Shown: positions 33,176-42,056 of the stretch, piece after piece
Position numbering within the stretch: position 1 is the stretch's first letter
Layout of the letters: each line of letters opens with the position of its first letter
Assembly: GCA_944380515.1 (NCBI GenBank)
Contig: CALWHT010000010.1
Span: 1 to 64,000 of the forward strand
Length of the DNA stretch: 64,000 nucleotides
Direction of reading: 5' to 3'
Source of the DNA: an uncultured Roseburia sp.
GTDB lineage: Bacteria > Bacillota > Clostridia > Lachnospirales > Lachnospiraceae
The notes under the pieces: generated by a model
The model's database searches: none
Told to the model about the DNA's origin: nothing
The model's input: the letters and a program-made list of their open reading frames with translations, nothing else
Program-made: the position numbers and the translations under genes

Positions 33176-33356
33176 TTATTTGCCGAATAAATCGCTGTGT
33201 GTTCCGGTACGGGTCAACGTCAATACCAGAACTTCATCTTCTATGCGGTAGACGAGCAACCAGTCCGGAAGGATATGACATTCCCGATGACCAGTCCAAG
33301 CAGTAATCTTTTCGGAATTGGGTGGTTGTTTTTACAATATACTTTGTCTTTCTCAT
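33176..33356 (-). pseudogene. Broken YafQ/RelE-type toxin gene
   Basis: The minus strand starts MRKTKYIVKTTTQFRKDY, typical of a YafQ-type mRNA interferase. It then loses about 95 bases and shifts frame. The second part reads TGHRECHILPDWLLVYRI and ends in THSDLFGK and a stop, which is the normal C-terminus with its catalytic histidine region. The start overlaps the antitoxin stop by 4 bp (ATGA). The toxin is therefore inactive, and about a third of the gene is missing. Confidence 0.85.
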
Positions 33357-33631
33357 TTTTTTAAATCAGCGAATAACTCATCAAGGTCATTATAACCTTT
33401 TACAGATGGATCCTTCGCAATCCTTTCCGCCTCCAACAAAGCGGCAATGGTCTCCCTATTGGGCTGTTCCAGCTTGATGTCAAAGGGTATGCCGCCCTCG
33501 CGAAGCGACTGACGCACAAAAATGTTAAATGCCGTAGTCAAATTCATACCAAGCTCTCCAAACAAAGCCTCAGCCTGTGCTTTTAAATCCGAATCCATTC
33601 GTATACTAATGTTTGTAGTCTTTCCGGCCAT
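33353..33631 (-). CDS. RelB/DinJ family antitoxin
   Basis: A 92-residue antitoxin with an N-terminal ribbon-helix-helix (KTTNISIRMDSDLKAQAEAL) that binds the operon operator, and a C-terminal toxin-binding part. The middle GMNLTTAFNIFVRQSLREGG is characteristic of the DinJ/RelB type. It overlaps the broken toxin gene by 4 bp. It remains intact although the toxin is destroyed, so it may now act only as a DNA-binding protein or against another toxin. Confidence 0.93.
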   Translation of the reverse strand: MAGKTTNISIRMDSDLKAQAEALFGELGMNLTTAFNIFVRQSLREGGIPFDIKLEQPNRETIAALLEAERIAKDPSVKGYNDLDELFADLKK

Positions 33632-33660
33632 ATGCTCAACCCCCTTCTATTTGTGATTAT

Positions 33661-33704
33661 ATTATATGCCATTTGCACGAAGGAAACAATATTTTGCACG
33701 AAAA
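33661..33704 (-). promoter_or_regulatory. Antitoxin promoter with paired operators
   Basis: TTGTTT (33689-33684), 17-base spacer, TATAAT (33666-33661) on the minus strand. TTCGTGCAAA occurs twice, once in the spacer and once upstream of the -35, as expected for autoregulation by the RHH antitoxin. Confidence 0.75.
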
Positions 33705-33731
33705 TATAACAAAATAAGTCTTACAATCGCT

Positions 33732-33813
33732 TTCTGGCACGACACTATCGAACTTTCACGAACAGACGGCGGGCATTTTCCTCCGTCGCGCGCTCCACTT
33801 CCTCCGGAGTGAT
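33732..33813. repeat. 82-bp direct repeat, right copy (tatD 3' end)
   Basis: The counterpart of 33092-33173. It holds the native end of tatD (stop codon complement at 33745-33747). Reading its plus strand gives the same C-terminal codons and stop that the TIGR03915 gene uses in the left copy. Confidence 0.92.
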
Positions 33814-34521
33814 ACCGCGAAGCTCGGCAATCGCCGCCAGCACCAGCGGAAGATAGGAGGAATCGTTGCGTTTCCCGCGGTACGGCTCCGGCGCCATGTA
33901 AGGACAGTCTGTTTCCAGCAGAATCCTCTCAAGCGGAATTGCCTGCACTGTCTCCTTCAGCTTCTTTGCGTTTTTAAAGGTGACAACGCCGCCGACTCCG
34001 ATATAATATCCCATTTTTATAAATTCCTCCGCCATCTCCCTCGAATAGGAATAGCAATGTATGACACCCGGGATTTGCTCTGCATGGACGCTCTTTAATA
34101 CCTTAAGCGTATCCGCCGCCGCTTCCCTGGAATGGATAATCACCGGAAGAGAAGCCTCCCGCGCCAGCTCCATCTGTCTTGCAAACCAGTATCTTTGCCG
34201 CTCCTGCACTGCCGCATCCTTTTCCCAGTAATAATCAAGCCCGATTTCTCCGACGGCTGCCACCTTCCTGCCGGCAGTCTGCTCACGAAGCCAGGCAAAG
34301 CTTTCTTCATTCAGGCCGTCAATGTCACTTGGATGCACGCCCACTGCCGCGTATACAAAATCATACGCGTCCGCAAGTGCAAGCGTGGTTTTGGTGGATT
34401 CTATGGATGCGCCGACATTAATTACCCGCTCGATTCCCTGCTTTTGCAGGGAAGAAAGCAGAGCGTCCCTGTCCTTTTCAAATCTGTCATCGTCATAATG
34501 CGCATGTGTCTCAAATATCAT
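33745..34521 (-). CDS. TatD family metal-dependent DNase
   Basis: A 258-residue TIM-barrel hydrolase, with 3'-5' DNase activity in characterised members. Metal ligands are visible: ETHAHYDD at the N-terminus, GEIGLDYYW, HSREA, HCYS and ETDCPYMAP. I start at MIFETHAH: GGAG of repeat copy B lies 7 bases upstream, and the ATG four codons earlier is repeat sequence. The gene ends in the duplicated 82-bp region. A nuclease beside two DNA-metabolism genes is a reasonable grouping, but it is transcribed the opposite way. Confidence 0.94.
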   Translation of the reverse strand: MIFETHAHYDDDRFEKDRDALLSSLQKQGIERVINVGASIESTKTTLALADAYDFVYAAVGVHPSDIDGLNEESFAWLREQTAGRKVAAVGEIGLDYYWEKDAAVQERQRYWFARQMELAREASLPVIIHSREAAADTLKVLKSVHAEQIPGVIHCYSYSREMAEEFIKMGYYIGVGGVVTFKNAKKLKETVQAIPLERILLETDCPYMAPEPYRGKRNDSSYLPLVLAAIAELRGITPEEVERATEENARRLFVKVR

Positions 34522-34527
34522 AATAAT

Positions 34528-34617
34528 CTCCATTCCGGAGCGTTTTACGCGACAGGGCGACGCAAATCTTCAATTTGCGTCTGCCATCAGGGGGATTGGT
34601 GACGCCCCGGCACAAAT
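34528..34617 (-). repeat. Dispersed leader repeat, full copy B (core)
   Basis: The same element as at 21241-21330: outer arms CCGGGGCGT/ACGCTCCGG (one G-U pair as RNA), inner hairpin GACGCAAAT/ATTTGCGTC, ending in GGAATGGAG before tatD. The inner region is very close to copy A. Confidence 0.85.
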
Positions 34618-34655
34618 CCCCGTGTGAAAAATAAGCTATCGAGCTTATTTTTCAC
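34587..34655 (-). CDS. Possible leader peptide (upstream ORF) in repeat copy B
   Basis: A 22-codon ORF starting at GTG with GGAG 5 bases upstream. It begins MKNKLDSLFF like the ORF in copy A, then diverges and shares only VPGRH with VPERH near the end. An in-frame ATG five codons earlier (MNGDS) is possible. Expression is not shown. Confidence 0.45.
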   Translation of the reverse strand: MKNKLDSLFFTRGFVPGRHQSP

Positions 34656-34657
34656 AC
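34622..34657. repeat. Hairpin module attached to repeat copy B
   Basis: GTGTGAAAAATAAGCT and AGCTTATTTTTCACAC, perfect 16-bp arms. It differs from copy A by a paired change in both arms, so the stem is conserved rather than just the sequence. Confidence 0.85.
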
Positions 34658-34696
34658 TATCTCCATTCATTTCTTTTTCGTGTCCGGCAATATCAT

Positions 34697-35320
34697 TTAT
34701 TGACTGTGCTTATAGTAAAAAACGGCAAGCTGCGTACGGTCACGCAGCGCAAGCTTATCCAACACCGCACTGATGTAATTGCGTACGGTGCCCTCGCTCA
34801 AAAATAACTGTCCCGCAATTTCCCGATTGCTTTTCCCCTCTGCGACAAGCCGGATCATTTCCTGCTCCTTTTGAGTAATGTCGTACCTGCGGTAGTCAAA
34901 TTCTTCCTTTGCCCGCATCAGTACAGGAATTTTCCCCGCAATCTCACCGCCGAATACGCTCTGTCCTCCGTGCACCGCTTTCAGCGCCGGGACAATCCCT
35001 TCAAAATCCTGCTTTAAAATATAACCCTTTACTCCCAGCTTCAGCGCCTTTATGATATATTCGTCATCCGAAAATGTAGTCAGCAGTAAGATTCTTGCGT
35101 CCGGATGACTTCCTAAGATGTGCTCCGCCGCCTCCAGACCGTTCATGCCCTGCATCCGAATATCCATCAGCAGAACGTCAGGCCTCTCGCTCTCATACAG
35201 GCGGATGGCTTCGTTTCCGTCATATCCCATGCAGGATACCTGAATTTTCTCATCCGCCTCCAAAATGGTTTTTAAGGACAATGCAACCAGTTTATCATCA
35301 TCCACCACCAATACCTTCAC
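34697..35320 (-). CDS. NarL/LuxR-family response regulator
   Basis: A 207-residue regulator. The receiver domain has acidic residues at 7-9 and phosphoacceptor Asp53 (LLMDIRMQGMNG). The LuxR-type helix-turn-helix is at about 145-200 (EGKSNREIAGQLFLSEGTVR). It lies 4 bp downstream of its kinase gene. The divergent ABC-2 exporter is its likely target, as in LnrJK-LnrLMN type systems. Confidence 0.94.
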   Translation of the reverse strand: MKVLVVDDDKLVALSLKTILEADEKIQVSCMGYDGNEAIRLYESERPDVLLMDIRMQGMNGLEAAEHILGSHPDARILLLTTFSDDEYIIKALKLGVKGYILKQDFEGIVPALKAVHGGQSVFGGEIAGKIPVLMRAKEEFDYRRYDITQKEQEMIRLVAEGKSNREIAGQLFLSEGTVRNYISAVLDKLALRDRTQLAVFYYKHSQ

Positions 35321-35324
35321 CGCC

Positions 35325-36506
35325 TCATACCTCCGTCTCCTTCTTTTTTATCGAAATAAATATCTGAAAGCCGTTTTCTTCCGTGACCCGGAAGGTTCCG
35401 CCGAGCGCCTCAACCCGGTTTCGCATATTGAGAAGCCCGATTCCCTCCGGCTTTTCCGACTGAGCCTTCCGTTGGTTTCCTGTACCGTTGTCCCGGATTT
35501 TCAACTGGTAAAATACCGGGTGCTCACGCAGGGTAATCTCAATCCGGGTTGCATCAGAATGTTTTATGACGTTCGACATCGCCTCTTTGACCGCCCCCAG
35601 AAAGCAGTATTTTACCGCCCTCGGGACAGCCTTCGTCATATCATAATCCAACTGCACTGTATATTTCTGACGCATGGGCTTTAAAATCTCCCCCACCGAC
35701 AATCTTAAATCCACCGAATCATCATGTAAATCATGCACGCTCTCCCGGATGCTCGTCATCGCCTGCCCCAGCGTGTCGTTGACACTGGAAAGCTGCCCGT
35801 GAAGCGGTTCCTCCCTGTGGCTGACCAAAAGCGCTCCCATCTGGAGAATACTCCGGGAAAGCATATGACCGACATTGTCGTGTATTTCCCGGGCAATCCG
35901 GTTGCGCTCCTTTAAGGTCGCCAGATAAATCTCGTTATCCTGCTTTTCCAGCAGATTTCTGTTCTTCTCTTTCAGGGCCATATTCAGCTCCGTACTGGTA
36001 TCCCGCAGCCGTATCAGTTCTCCCTCCAGCCTTGCGTTCCTGCCTGTCCGCGCCGCCAGCAAAAGTGCCGTGACTGACACGAGCACCCACAAAACCGCCT
36101 GCCACGGCTCACCCGCCTCCCCACGGTACAACAAAAGCAGAAAAGGCCAAACGCCCGCCGCGCCCCAGTAAAAACGCTCCGCCGCACAGTCATAAAAAAC
36201 GGCCGGCAGAAAAAAACACAGCTCCGGCAGCAGAAAGCACAGCAGGAAAAATGTGCAGAAAACCAGAGCCTTTTCCCTGGGGTCTGTCAGATACATCCCC
36301 AGCGCTGCGGCGACAACCCCAATCAACATCGCCACAACTGGCAAAAGCTCACCGCCCCGCATTGCCGCAAGAAAAATGCCAAAGACAAGCAATATGCCCT
36401 TGTCCGCCATTTGCTTCACCGCGCTTCCTCCCTCCGCCGTTTTTTCCTTATTAAACATACCATTATTTTCACGCTTCTGCCATCCCCTTTTCTTTTTTCG
36501 TGACAT
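35325..36506 (-). CDS. Sensor histidine kinase of the HisKA_3 (NarX/DesK) type
   Basis: A 393-residue kinase with about five to six membrane helices (30-150), a short coiled coil, a HisKA_3 domain (RNRIAREIHDNVGHMLSRSI, phosphoacceptor in EIHD near 213) and a C-terminal ATPase domain (LKIRDNGTG, GIGLLNMRNRVE). It has almost no extracellular domain, so it probably senses a membrane signal. GGGGGTG precedes the ATG. It pairs with the regulator downstream and is divergent from the exporter operon. Confidence 0.92.
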   Translation of the reverse strand: MSRKKKRGWQKRENNGMFNKEKTAEGGSAVKQMADKGILLVFGIFLAAMRGGELLPVVAMLIGVVAAALGMYLTDPREKALVFCTFFLLCFLLPELCFFLPAVFYDCAAERFYWGAAGVWPFLLLLYRGEAGEPWQAVLWVLVSVTALLLAARTGRNARLEGELIRLRDTSTELNMALKEKNRNLLEKQDNEIYLATLKERNRIAREIHDNVGHMLSRSILQMGALLVSHREEPLHGQLSSVNDTLGQAMTSIRESVHDLHDDSVDLRLSVGEILKPMRQKYTVQLDYDMTKAVPRAVKYCFLGAVKEAMSNVIKHSDATRIEITLREHPVFYQLKIRDNGTGNQRKAQSEKPEGIGLLNMRNRVEALGGTFRVTEENGFQIFISIKKKETEV

Positions 36507-36605
36507 TTGTCACCCCCTGCTTTTGACGCAGCTCACTGTTGCATGCCGAAAAAATATTTTATACTTTAACCGAAACATTCATAAAACAGGAGAATGGAGG
36601 TTCCT

Positions 36606-37547
36606 ATGGCAGCACCCGTTGTAAAAGTAGAAAATCTTGTAAAGCGTTACCGTGAGCTTGTAGCGTTGGATCACTTTCAGCTTGAGATAGAAAAAGGAGA
36701 AATTTTCGGTCTTCTCGGCCCCAACGGCTCCGGGAAAACCACCGCTATCAACTGTATTTTGTCTTTGCTCTCCTATGACAAGGGAAGTATCGAGGTATTC
36801 GGAAAGGAAATGCGCCCGGACAGCTATGACAGTAAGCGCAGAATCGGCGTCGTCACACAAAATGTCGCCGTATTCGATGAGCTGACCGTATACGAAAACA
36901 TCGACTATTTCTGCGGTCTTTACATGACAGACAAAAAACAGCGGAAGCCCTGCGTGGATGAGGCCATTGAGTTTGTCGGGCTCTCCGATTTTTGCAAATT
37001 TTACCCGAAAAAGCTCTCAGGCGGTCTTCTGCGGCGTCTTAACATTGCCTGCGGTATCGCACACAAGCCCGATTTAATTATTATGGATGAACCGACCGTG
37101 GCGGTTGACCCGCAGAGCCGGAATAAAATTTTGGAGGGGATTCAAACGCTCAACCGCGGGGGCGCGACCATAATATACACCTCCCATTATATGGAGGAGG
37201 TAGAACAGCTTTGTACCCGTATTGCTATCATGGATAAGGGAAAAAATCTTGCTATCGGCACAAAAGAAGAATTGAAGCGGATGATTAAAAAAAGTGAAAT
37301 TATTTCGATTGACATTTTAGACCTTGCCACAGAGCATCTGGACGCAATCAGGAGCCTTGAGCATGTCTATGAGGTCTCCTTTGAAAACCAATGCCTGCAG
37401 GTACTTTGCAGCGGCGGGAAACACAACCTGACACATGTATTGGATTATTTACAGACACACGATATTTCCTTCGGACGCGTTTACTCGGAGCTTCCCACGT
37501 TAAACGATGTCTTTTTGGAAATCACCGGAAAAGCATTGAGAGATTAG
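36606..37547 (+). CDS. ABC transporter ATP-binding protein (LnrL/CcmA type)
   Basis: The 313-residue ATPase of an ABC-2 exporter. Walker A is GPNGSGKT near 39-46, the signature is [11 protein letters not shown], and Walker B is [12 protein letters not shown] followed by a switch His (TSHYMEE). A C-terminal extension of about 90 residues is usual in drug and lipid-antibiotic exporters. GGAGG is 5 bases before ATG; the ATG four codons earlier is not used. Two permease genes follow. Confidence 0.94.
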   Translation: MAAPVVKVENLVKRYRELVALDHFQLEIEKGEIFGLLGPNGSGKTTAINCILSLLSYDKGSIEVFGKEMRPDSYDSKRRIGVVTQNVAVFDELTVYENIDYFCGLYMTDKKQRKPCVDEAIEFVGLSDFCKFYPKKLSGGLLRRLNIACGIAHKPDLIIMDEPTVAVDPQSRNKILEGIQTLNRGGATIIYTSHYMEEVEQLCTRIAIMDKGKNLAIGTKEELKRMIKKSEIISIDILDLATEHLDAIRSLEHVYEVSFENQCLQVLCSGGKHNLTHVLDYLQTHDISFGRVYSELPTLNDVFLEITGKALRD

Positions 37548-37556
37548 GAGGCGTCT

Positions 37557-38717
37557 ATGTATTTTCATTCCCTGTATTATTCCTTAAAGGTTTTGATACG
37601 CGACCGTGCCATGGTTTTCTGGTGCCTGGCTTTTCCCATCATACTGGGCACAATGTTTTACTTTGCCTTCGGAGGACTCTCCGAGGCGGAAAGCTTTTCC
37701 GCTATCCCTGTCGCAGTCGTACAGGAGGAAACGGAAAGCGATGTCTCCCTCGGCGAATGGCTGGAGGTTCTTGAAAAACCGGGAGAAAATCAGCTTTTAG
37801 AGATTACCTATACCTCGGAGGCGGAAGCGCTCTCTTTGCTGGAAGAAAAAAAGGTTGTAGGAATCCTTACTGCCAAAAACCCTCTTGCTTTGACGGTTTC
37901 CCGGGAAATGACGGGTTCCCGGCTGGAGCAGAGCATTCTTTCTTCCTTAGTGTCACAATTTAATATGAACTATGAGGCCCTGAAACGCATAGCCGCGGAA
38001 CACCCCGGGCAGCTTGCCGACGCGTTGGCAGCGCTCACGGAGAAGGTCGATTACCTGAACGACACCTCCTTTTCCGAGGGAAATACCAGTGAAGCCCTGG
38101 TCTACTTTTTTAATCTTGTCGCCATGAACTGCCTTTACGCCGCCCTGGCCGGAAATTCTGTGGCGGTCAGCCATCAGGCCAACCTTTCCGCACTCGGCGC
38201 AAGAAAAAATATTTCTCCGGTACACAAGCTGATTTCAATTTTCGGAGGCTTAACCGCAGCGTTCCTCTTTCAGTTTGCCAGCGTTTTTATCGGTCTTTGC
38301 TATATGCACTTTGCCCTTTCCGTTGATTTCGGAGGTCAGGGCGGCTATGTCGTACTCGCCGCCTTTGCCGGCTGCCTGTGCGGTGTCAGTCTCGGATTTT
38401 TTGTCGGAAGCTTCGGTCATGGAACTGTAGCTTCTAAAATCGGCATTTTAATCTCTGTCATTATTGTTTGCTGCCTGCTCAGCGGCCTGATGATCGGAAA
38501 TATGCGGATGCAGGTCGAAAAGCTTTGTCCGGCGCTCAACCGGATCAATCCCGCAGCCTTAATTTCCGATGCCCTTTACGCGCTTGTGGTTTATCCCTCG
38601 CATGAACGCTATTTTACGAACATCGTCACACTCATCATCCTTTCGGCTCTGTTTTGCCTGGGCGGATTTTTCCTGGTAAGGAGGAAGAAATATGCAAGTC
38701 TTTCAAACTTTTTTTAA
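37557..38717 (+). CDS. ABC-2 type permease, first subunit (LnrM-like)
   Basis: A 386-residue membrane protein of the ABC-2 family: one N-terminal helix (about 20-40), an extracellular domain of about 150 residues, then five C-terminal helices (about 185-380). It is 9 bp behind the ATPase gene and overlaps the next permease gene by 26 bp, so all three are translated as a unit. Substrate unknown; relatives export lipid or peptide antibiotics. Confidence 0.92.
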   Translation: MYFHSLYYSLKVLIRDRAMVFWCLAFPIILGTMFYFAFGGLSEAESFSAIPVAVVQEETESDVSLGEWLEVLEKPGENQLLEITYTSEAEALSLLEEKKVVGILTAKNPLALTVSREMTGSRLEQSILSSLVSQFNMNYEALKRIAAEHPGQLADALAALTEKVDYLNDTSFSEGNTSEALVYFFNLVAMNCLYAALAGNSVAVSHQANLSALGARKNISPVHKLISIFGGLTAAFLFQFASVFIGLCYMHFALSVDFGGQGGYVVLAAFAGCLCGVSLGFFVGSFGHGTVASKIGILISVIIVCCLLSGLMIGNMRMQVEKLCPALNRINPAALISDALYALVVYPSHERYFTNIVTLIILSALFCLGGFFLVRRKKYASLSNFF

Positions 38718-39885
38718 GATTGCGTCCAAAAGAATCGGCGCCATCAGTACTTATTTTATCATCTATATATTTGTTACCTTTGCGCTGAGTTTTTCCACCG
38801 CAGATACGGCAGAAACGCAATTTCAGACTTCTTCTCTCACAATCAGCATACTGGACGAGGACAGCTCAGCAGCAAGCCGGGCGCTTACCGCCTTTCTCTC
38901 CTCGCTTCATGAGACAGACGTTTCGGAAACAGACACGGAAGCCCTTGCAGACCGCATGTACTACCGCACCTTAGACTACGTTCTCATCATCCCGAACGGC
39001 TTTGAAGAGAAACTGCTGTCAGGAGACACGGAAGCGCTTCTTTCCGATGTAAAAATTCCCGGCAGCACCAACGGTTACTTTGTGGATCAGCAAATCACAC
39101 AATATATCGAAACACTACAGCTTTATCTTGCCGGAGGCTGTACGCTTTCGGAAGCGATTGCATACACGGACGCTTCCGCTGCGGACAGTGCGTCCGTGAC
39201 AGCCGTTTCCTTTTCTTCGCAAGGTGTAAAGGCAGACAGCCGTTTATTTTATTTTTATCAGTATCTACCGTATATATTTATCTGTATTCAGTTTATGGGG
39301 CTTGCCCCCATCCTGGTAACGGAAAACAGTCCGGGCATTCGAGAGCGCACCGCCTGCTCCTCACTGTCCTTTTCCAGACGGAATTTGCAGCTTGCCGCAG
39401 CCTGTACCGTATACAGTGTCGGCGTCTGGCTTATCTTTATGCTGTTTGCTTTTCTCTGTTTTGGCAGAACACTGTTTTTTACCTTCCCGCTGCTTGGAAT
39501 GCTCAACAGCTTTGTATTTCTGCTGTTCACCACAGCGCTTGCACTGTTTATCAGTCTTTTTTCGCCAGGCAGCAATGTACTCAACATGATTGCCAATATT
39601 GTCGGGCTCTCCATGGCTTTTTTCTGCGGTGTATTTATTTCACAGGAAATGCTGCCCGACTCGGTGCTTTCCGCAGGACGCTTTCTTCCCGCTTACTGGT
39701 ACATCAAGGCCAACAATATGCTCGGCGGTTTTTCCAATGAGGTGTTTGATATGAACGTTTATCTCCAATGTCTGGGAATTGAGCTGCTGTTTGCCGCCGC
39801 CGTCATTGCGGTTATGCTCGCCTGTTTACGTGCGAAGGATATGTCTGCAGGCGGCACACCACGGAAAATGCTCCGCCGCCCTTAG
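38692..39885 (+). CDS. ABC-2 type permease, second subunit (LnrN-like)
   Basis: A 397-residue paralogue of the first permease with the same plan: N-terminal helix near 12-35, extracellular domain to about 180, and C-terminal helices (about 190-385). It starts inside the previous gene with a GGAGG-type site. The pair would form a heterodimer with two ATPase copies. It converges with the chemoreceptor gene, leaving 12 bp. Confidence 0.9.
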   Translation: MQVFQTFFKIASKRIGAISTYFIIYIFVTFALSFSTADTAETQFQTSSLTISILDEDSSAASRALTAFLSSLHETDVSETDTEALADRMYYRTLDYVLIIPNGFEEKLLSGDTEALLSDVKIPGSTNGYFVDQQITQYIETLQLYLAGGCTLSEAIAYTDASAADSASVTAVSFSSQGVKADSRLFYFYQYLPYIFICIQFMGLAPILVTENSPGIRERTACSSLSFSRRNLQLAAACTVYSVGVWLIFMLFAFLCFGRTLFFTFPLLGMLNSFVFLLFTTALALFISLFSPGSNVLNMIANIVGLSMAFFCGVFISQEMLPDSVLSAGRFLPAYWYIKANNMLGGFSNEVFDMNVYLQCLGIELLFAAAVIAVMLACLRAKDMSAGGTPRKMLRRP

Positions 39886-39897
39886 GCAGCGCCGTTT

Positions 39898-41943
39898 TTA
39901 CAGTTTAAATGTAGCAATCGCTTCCTGAAGCCTTCCCATATTTTCCTGCATCTTCGCTGTCTCGTCCTTTAATGTCTCCGCTGTTTCCAGCTGTTGCTTC
40001 AGGAAGCGGTTCACCTGCTCGGTAGACCTTACCGTGTTTTCCGAAAGTTCCTCAACGGCTCGGATTTCCTTTAACACCTCGTGACGGTTTCCGTTCATAT
40101 CCGTCACTTCACCGGAAACCCTTTCCATATTTTTCAAAAGCTTCTCCATGACCTTTTCCATTTTTTCAAAGGCGTCAATCGTAAGATTCGCGCTCTCTAC
40201 CTGTGTTTTGGAAAGACCTGCCGCGTCCTCCACCTTATCCGCCGCATTTTGCGAATAAACGCCAACCTCGTCTATGACCTCCTGAATTTCCGAGGCTGTT
40301 TTTCCCGAGCTGTCCGCCAGCTTCCGTATTTCCTCCGCCACAATCGAAAAGCCCCGTCCGTGTTCTCCGGCACGCGCTGCTTCAATCGAAGCATTCAGGG
40401 AAAGTAAATTTGTCTGGGACGCAATTTCCTGAATATTCGCAACAAAATCGGATACCTGCATCAGCTTTTCCTTTAGGCTGGTTACCTGACGCTCTACCTC
40501 TGCCATTGCCGTCTGTGTATCCTCAGACTGGCGTACCATTTTTAAGACAGTCTGCATTCCACCTTCAATCTGGAGCATGGAATGTTCCACCTCCGTTATA
40601 GTATCCTCCACACTGCCGTTCACCGTCTTTATCTGCCCGGACAGCTGCTCCATTCTTTCATTGCAGTTTAAAATCTGACTGTTCTGCCGCCCCACAATTC
40701 CGTCAATTTCCTGCATCTGCCCGCTGACATTCTCAATCATTCCGTTTAACGCTCCGCTGCTCTCCATGACACGCGTGCCCGATTGCAGAACGCCGTCCTT
40801 TGTCCGGGCAACGGTCTGAATCAGTTCCCGCATTTTATGTACGGTATTTCCGATTGCTCCATAAAGCCTTCCGAACTCATTGCGCACCTTCCGGCCGTCA
40901 CTTTCGGTCTCTGTAAGCTCTCCCTCCGCTACTCTGTCAAGGCGTTTGACGCTTGTCTGAATATTTTGACTGATACCCGCGGTGATGGTCACACCCACAA
41001 TCACTGCCGCAAAACAGGCTGCCGTTATCAGAAGAACGGAAAGATTTCTGATGTCCCTTGTCCCTGCCGTAATATACGCTCTCGGTACCAACACCACAAG
41101 CTTTCCGCCGGTTGCCTCGCTTTCCGCACTCATGTAAAAATAAGAAACGCCGTCCACTTCAATATAACTGCCGTTTTCCGCTCCATCGAGCACTTCGGCA
41201 GCTATCTCTCCGCCGGTTCCGATGCTTCTCCCCTGAGCCGTGATAAAGGATGCATAGCTGCCCGCTCCAAAATCCAGCCCCTGCAGCAGCCCGGCAACCG
41301 ATTCGCTGCTTACATCGACAATGACAACTCCCCGCTTGTTTCCGCTCGCAAAGGACTGGCTGCAATGCAGAATATAGCTGTCGGACGAAATTCCCATCTG
41401 TTCATCCACAAACGGATGGCTGCTCCCCCAGTGCGGAAAATTATCAGCGAGCATCCACGCATCCTCCGACGCCTCCATACCCGAAAGAAAGCTTTCCAGC
41501 TCATTCGTATCAAGCCTCTGCGTCGTAATGACGGAAAGCCCGCTCTCCGGTATGATATGAATGCCTGAAATCATTTTTCCGGAGGTTTCCTTTACATTCA
41601 TATTATTGCGGATTGTGGTTTTTGCCTGCTCCTCCTTTGAAATATCCGAATCATAGCCGCCAAGGGCATAGGCGTTGACGGTTTTATCCTGCGCAAGCTC
41701 CATCGTAATCGACTGAATTGTCTCCATGGACGCATCCAGCGAATTTGCCGTCATTTCCACAGCCGTAGCGGCTGACGTCTCATAATTATCCGTCAGGCTG
41801 TCATATGCTTTCCGGTACGACACATAGCCGATCAGGATAAGAAATACCACCGGTATGAGAAATCCTGTGATAAGCTGCGCGCGGATGGAAATCCCAGGCA
41901 AACCAGCCGCCCTTTTTCTTTTTTTCGCTTTCGTTTTTGGCAT
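39898..41943 (-). CDS. Methyl-accepting chemotaxis protein
   Basis: A 681-residue chemoreceptor. A basic N-terminus ([11 protein letters not shown]) precedes the first helix (about 24-45). A Cache-like extracellular domain (45-300), a second helix (about 303-325), a HAMP domain and a long signalling coiled coil follow. The hairpin tip is [24 protein letters not shown], the CheA/CheW contact. No ligand can be assigned. Its ribosome site lies in a terminator-like hairpin (41944-41993), as for spoIID. Confidence 0.93.
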   Translation of the reverse strand: MPKTKAKKRKRAAGLPGISIRAQLITGFLIPVVFLILIGYVSYRKAYDSLTDNYETSAATAVEMTANSLDASMETIQSITMELAQDKTVNAYALGGYDSDISKEEQAKTTIRNNMNVKETSGKMISGIHIIPESGLSVITTQRLDTNELESFLSGMEASEDAWMLADNFPHWGSSHPFVDEQMGISSDSYILHCSQSFASGNKRGVVIVDVSSESVAGLLQGLDFGAGSYASFITAQGRSIGTGGEIAAEVLDGAENGSYIEVDGVSYFYMSAESEATGGKLVVLVPRAYITAGTRDIRNLSVLLITAACFAAVIVGVTITAGISQNIQTSVKRLDRVAEGELTETESDGRKVRNEFGRLYGAIGNTVHKMRELIQTVARTKDGVLQSGTRVMESSGALNGMIENVSGQMQEIDGIVGRQNSQILNCNERMEQLSGQIKTVNGSVEDTITEVEHSMLQIEGGMQTVLKMVRQSEDTQTAMAEVERQVTSLKEKLMQVSDFVANIQEIASQTNLLSLNASIEAARAGEHGRGFSIVAEEIRKLADSSGKTASEIQEVIDEVGVYSQNAADKVEDAAGLSKTQVESANLTIDAFEKMEKVMEKLLKNMERVSGEVTDMNGNRHEVLKEIRAVEELSENTVRSTEQVNRFLKQQLETAETLKDETAKMQENMGRLQEAIATFKL

Positions 41944-41993
41944 AAAAAAGACCTCCCGATTTTTCTATTCTTATCATAGAAATTCGGAAGGTC
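41944..41993 (-). terminator. Terminator-like hairpin containing the chemoreceptor ribosome site
   Basis: On the minus strand GACCTTCCGAATTTCTAT (41993-41976) pairs with ATAGAAAAATCGGGAGGTC (41968-41950) with one bulge and one mismatch, then TTTTTT and ATG. GGGAGG is in the 3' arm. TTGACC overlaps the 5' arm and AAGAAT follows at 17 bases, so a promoter may start inside the loop. Confidence 0.6.
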
Positions 41994-42056
41994 AATAAAA
42001 ATATCCCATATTTTAATTTAGTATCTTTTTTTTAGGTAACAGTTCCGCTGTCTGTA

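Noticed and set aside
33176-33356. Possible functional short toxin
   Set aside because: Frame and length are broken; the missing middle holds part of the fold.
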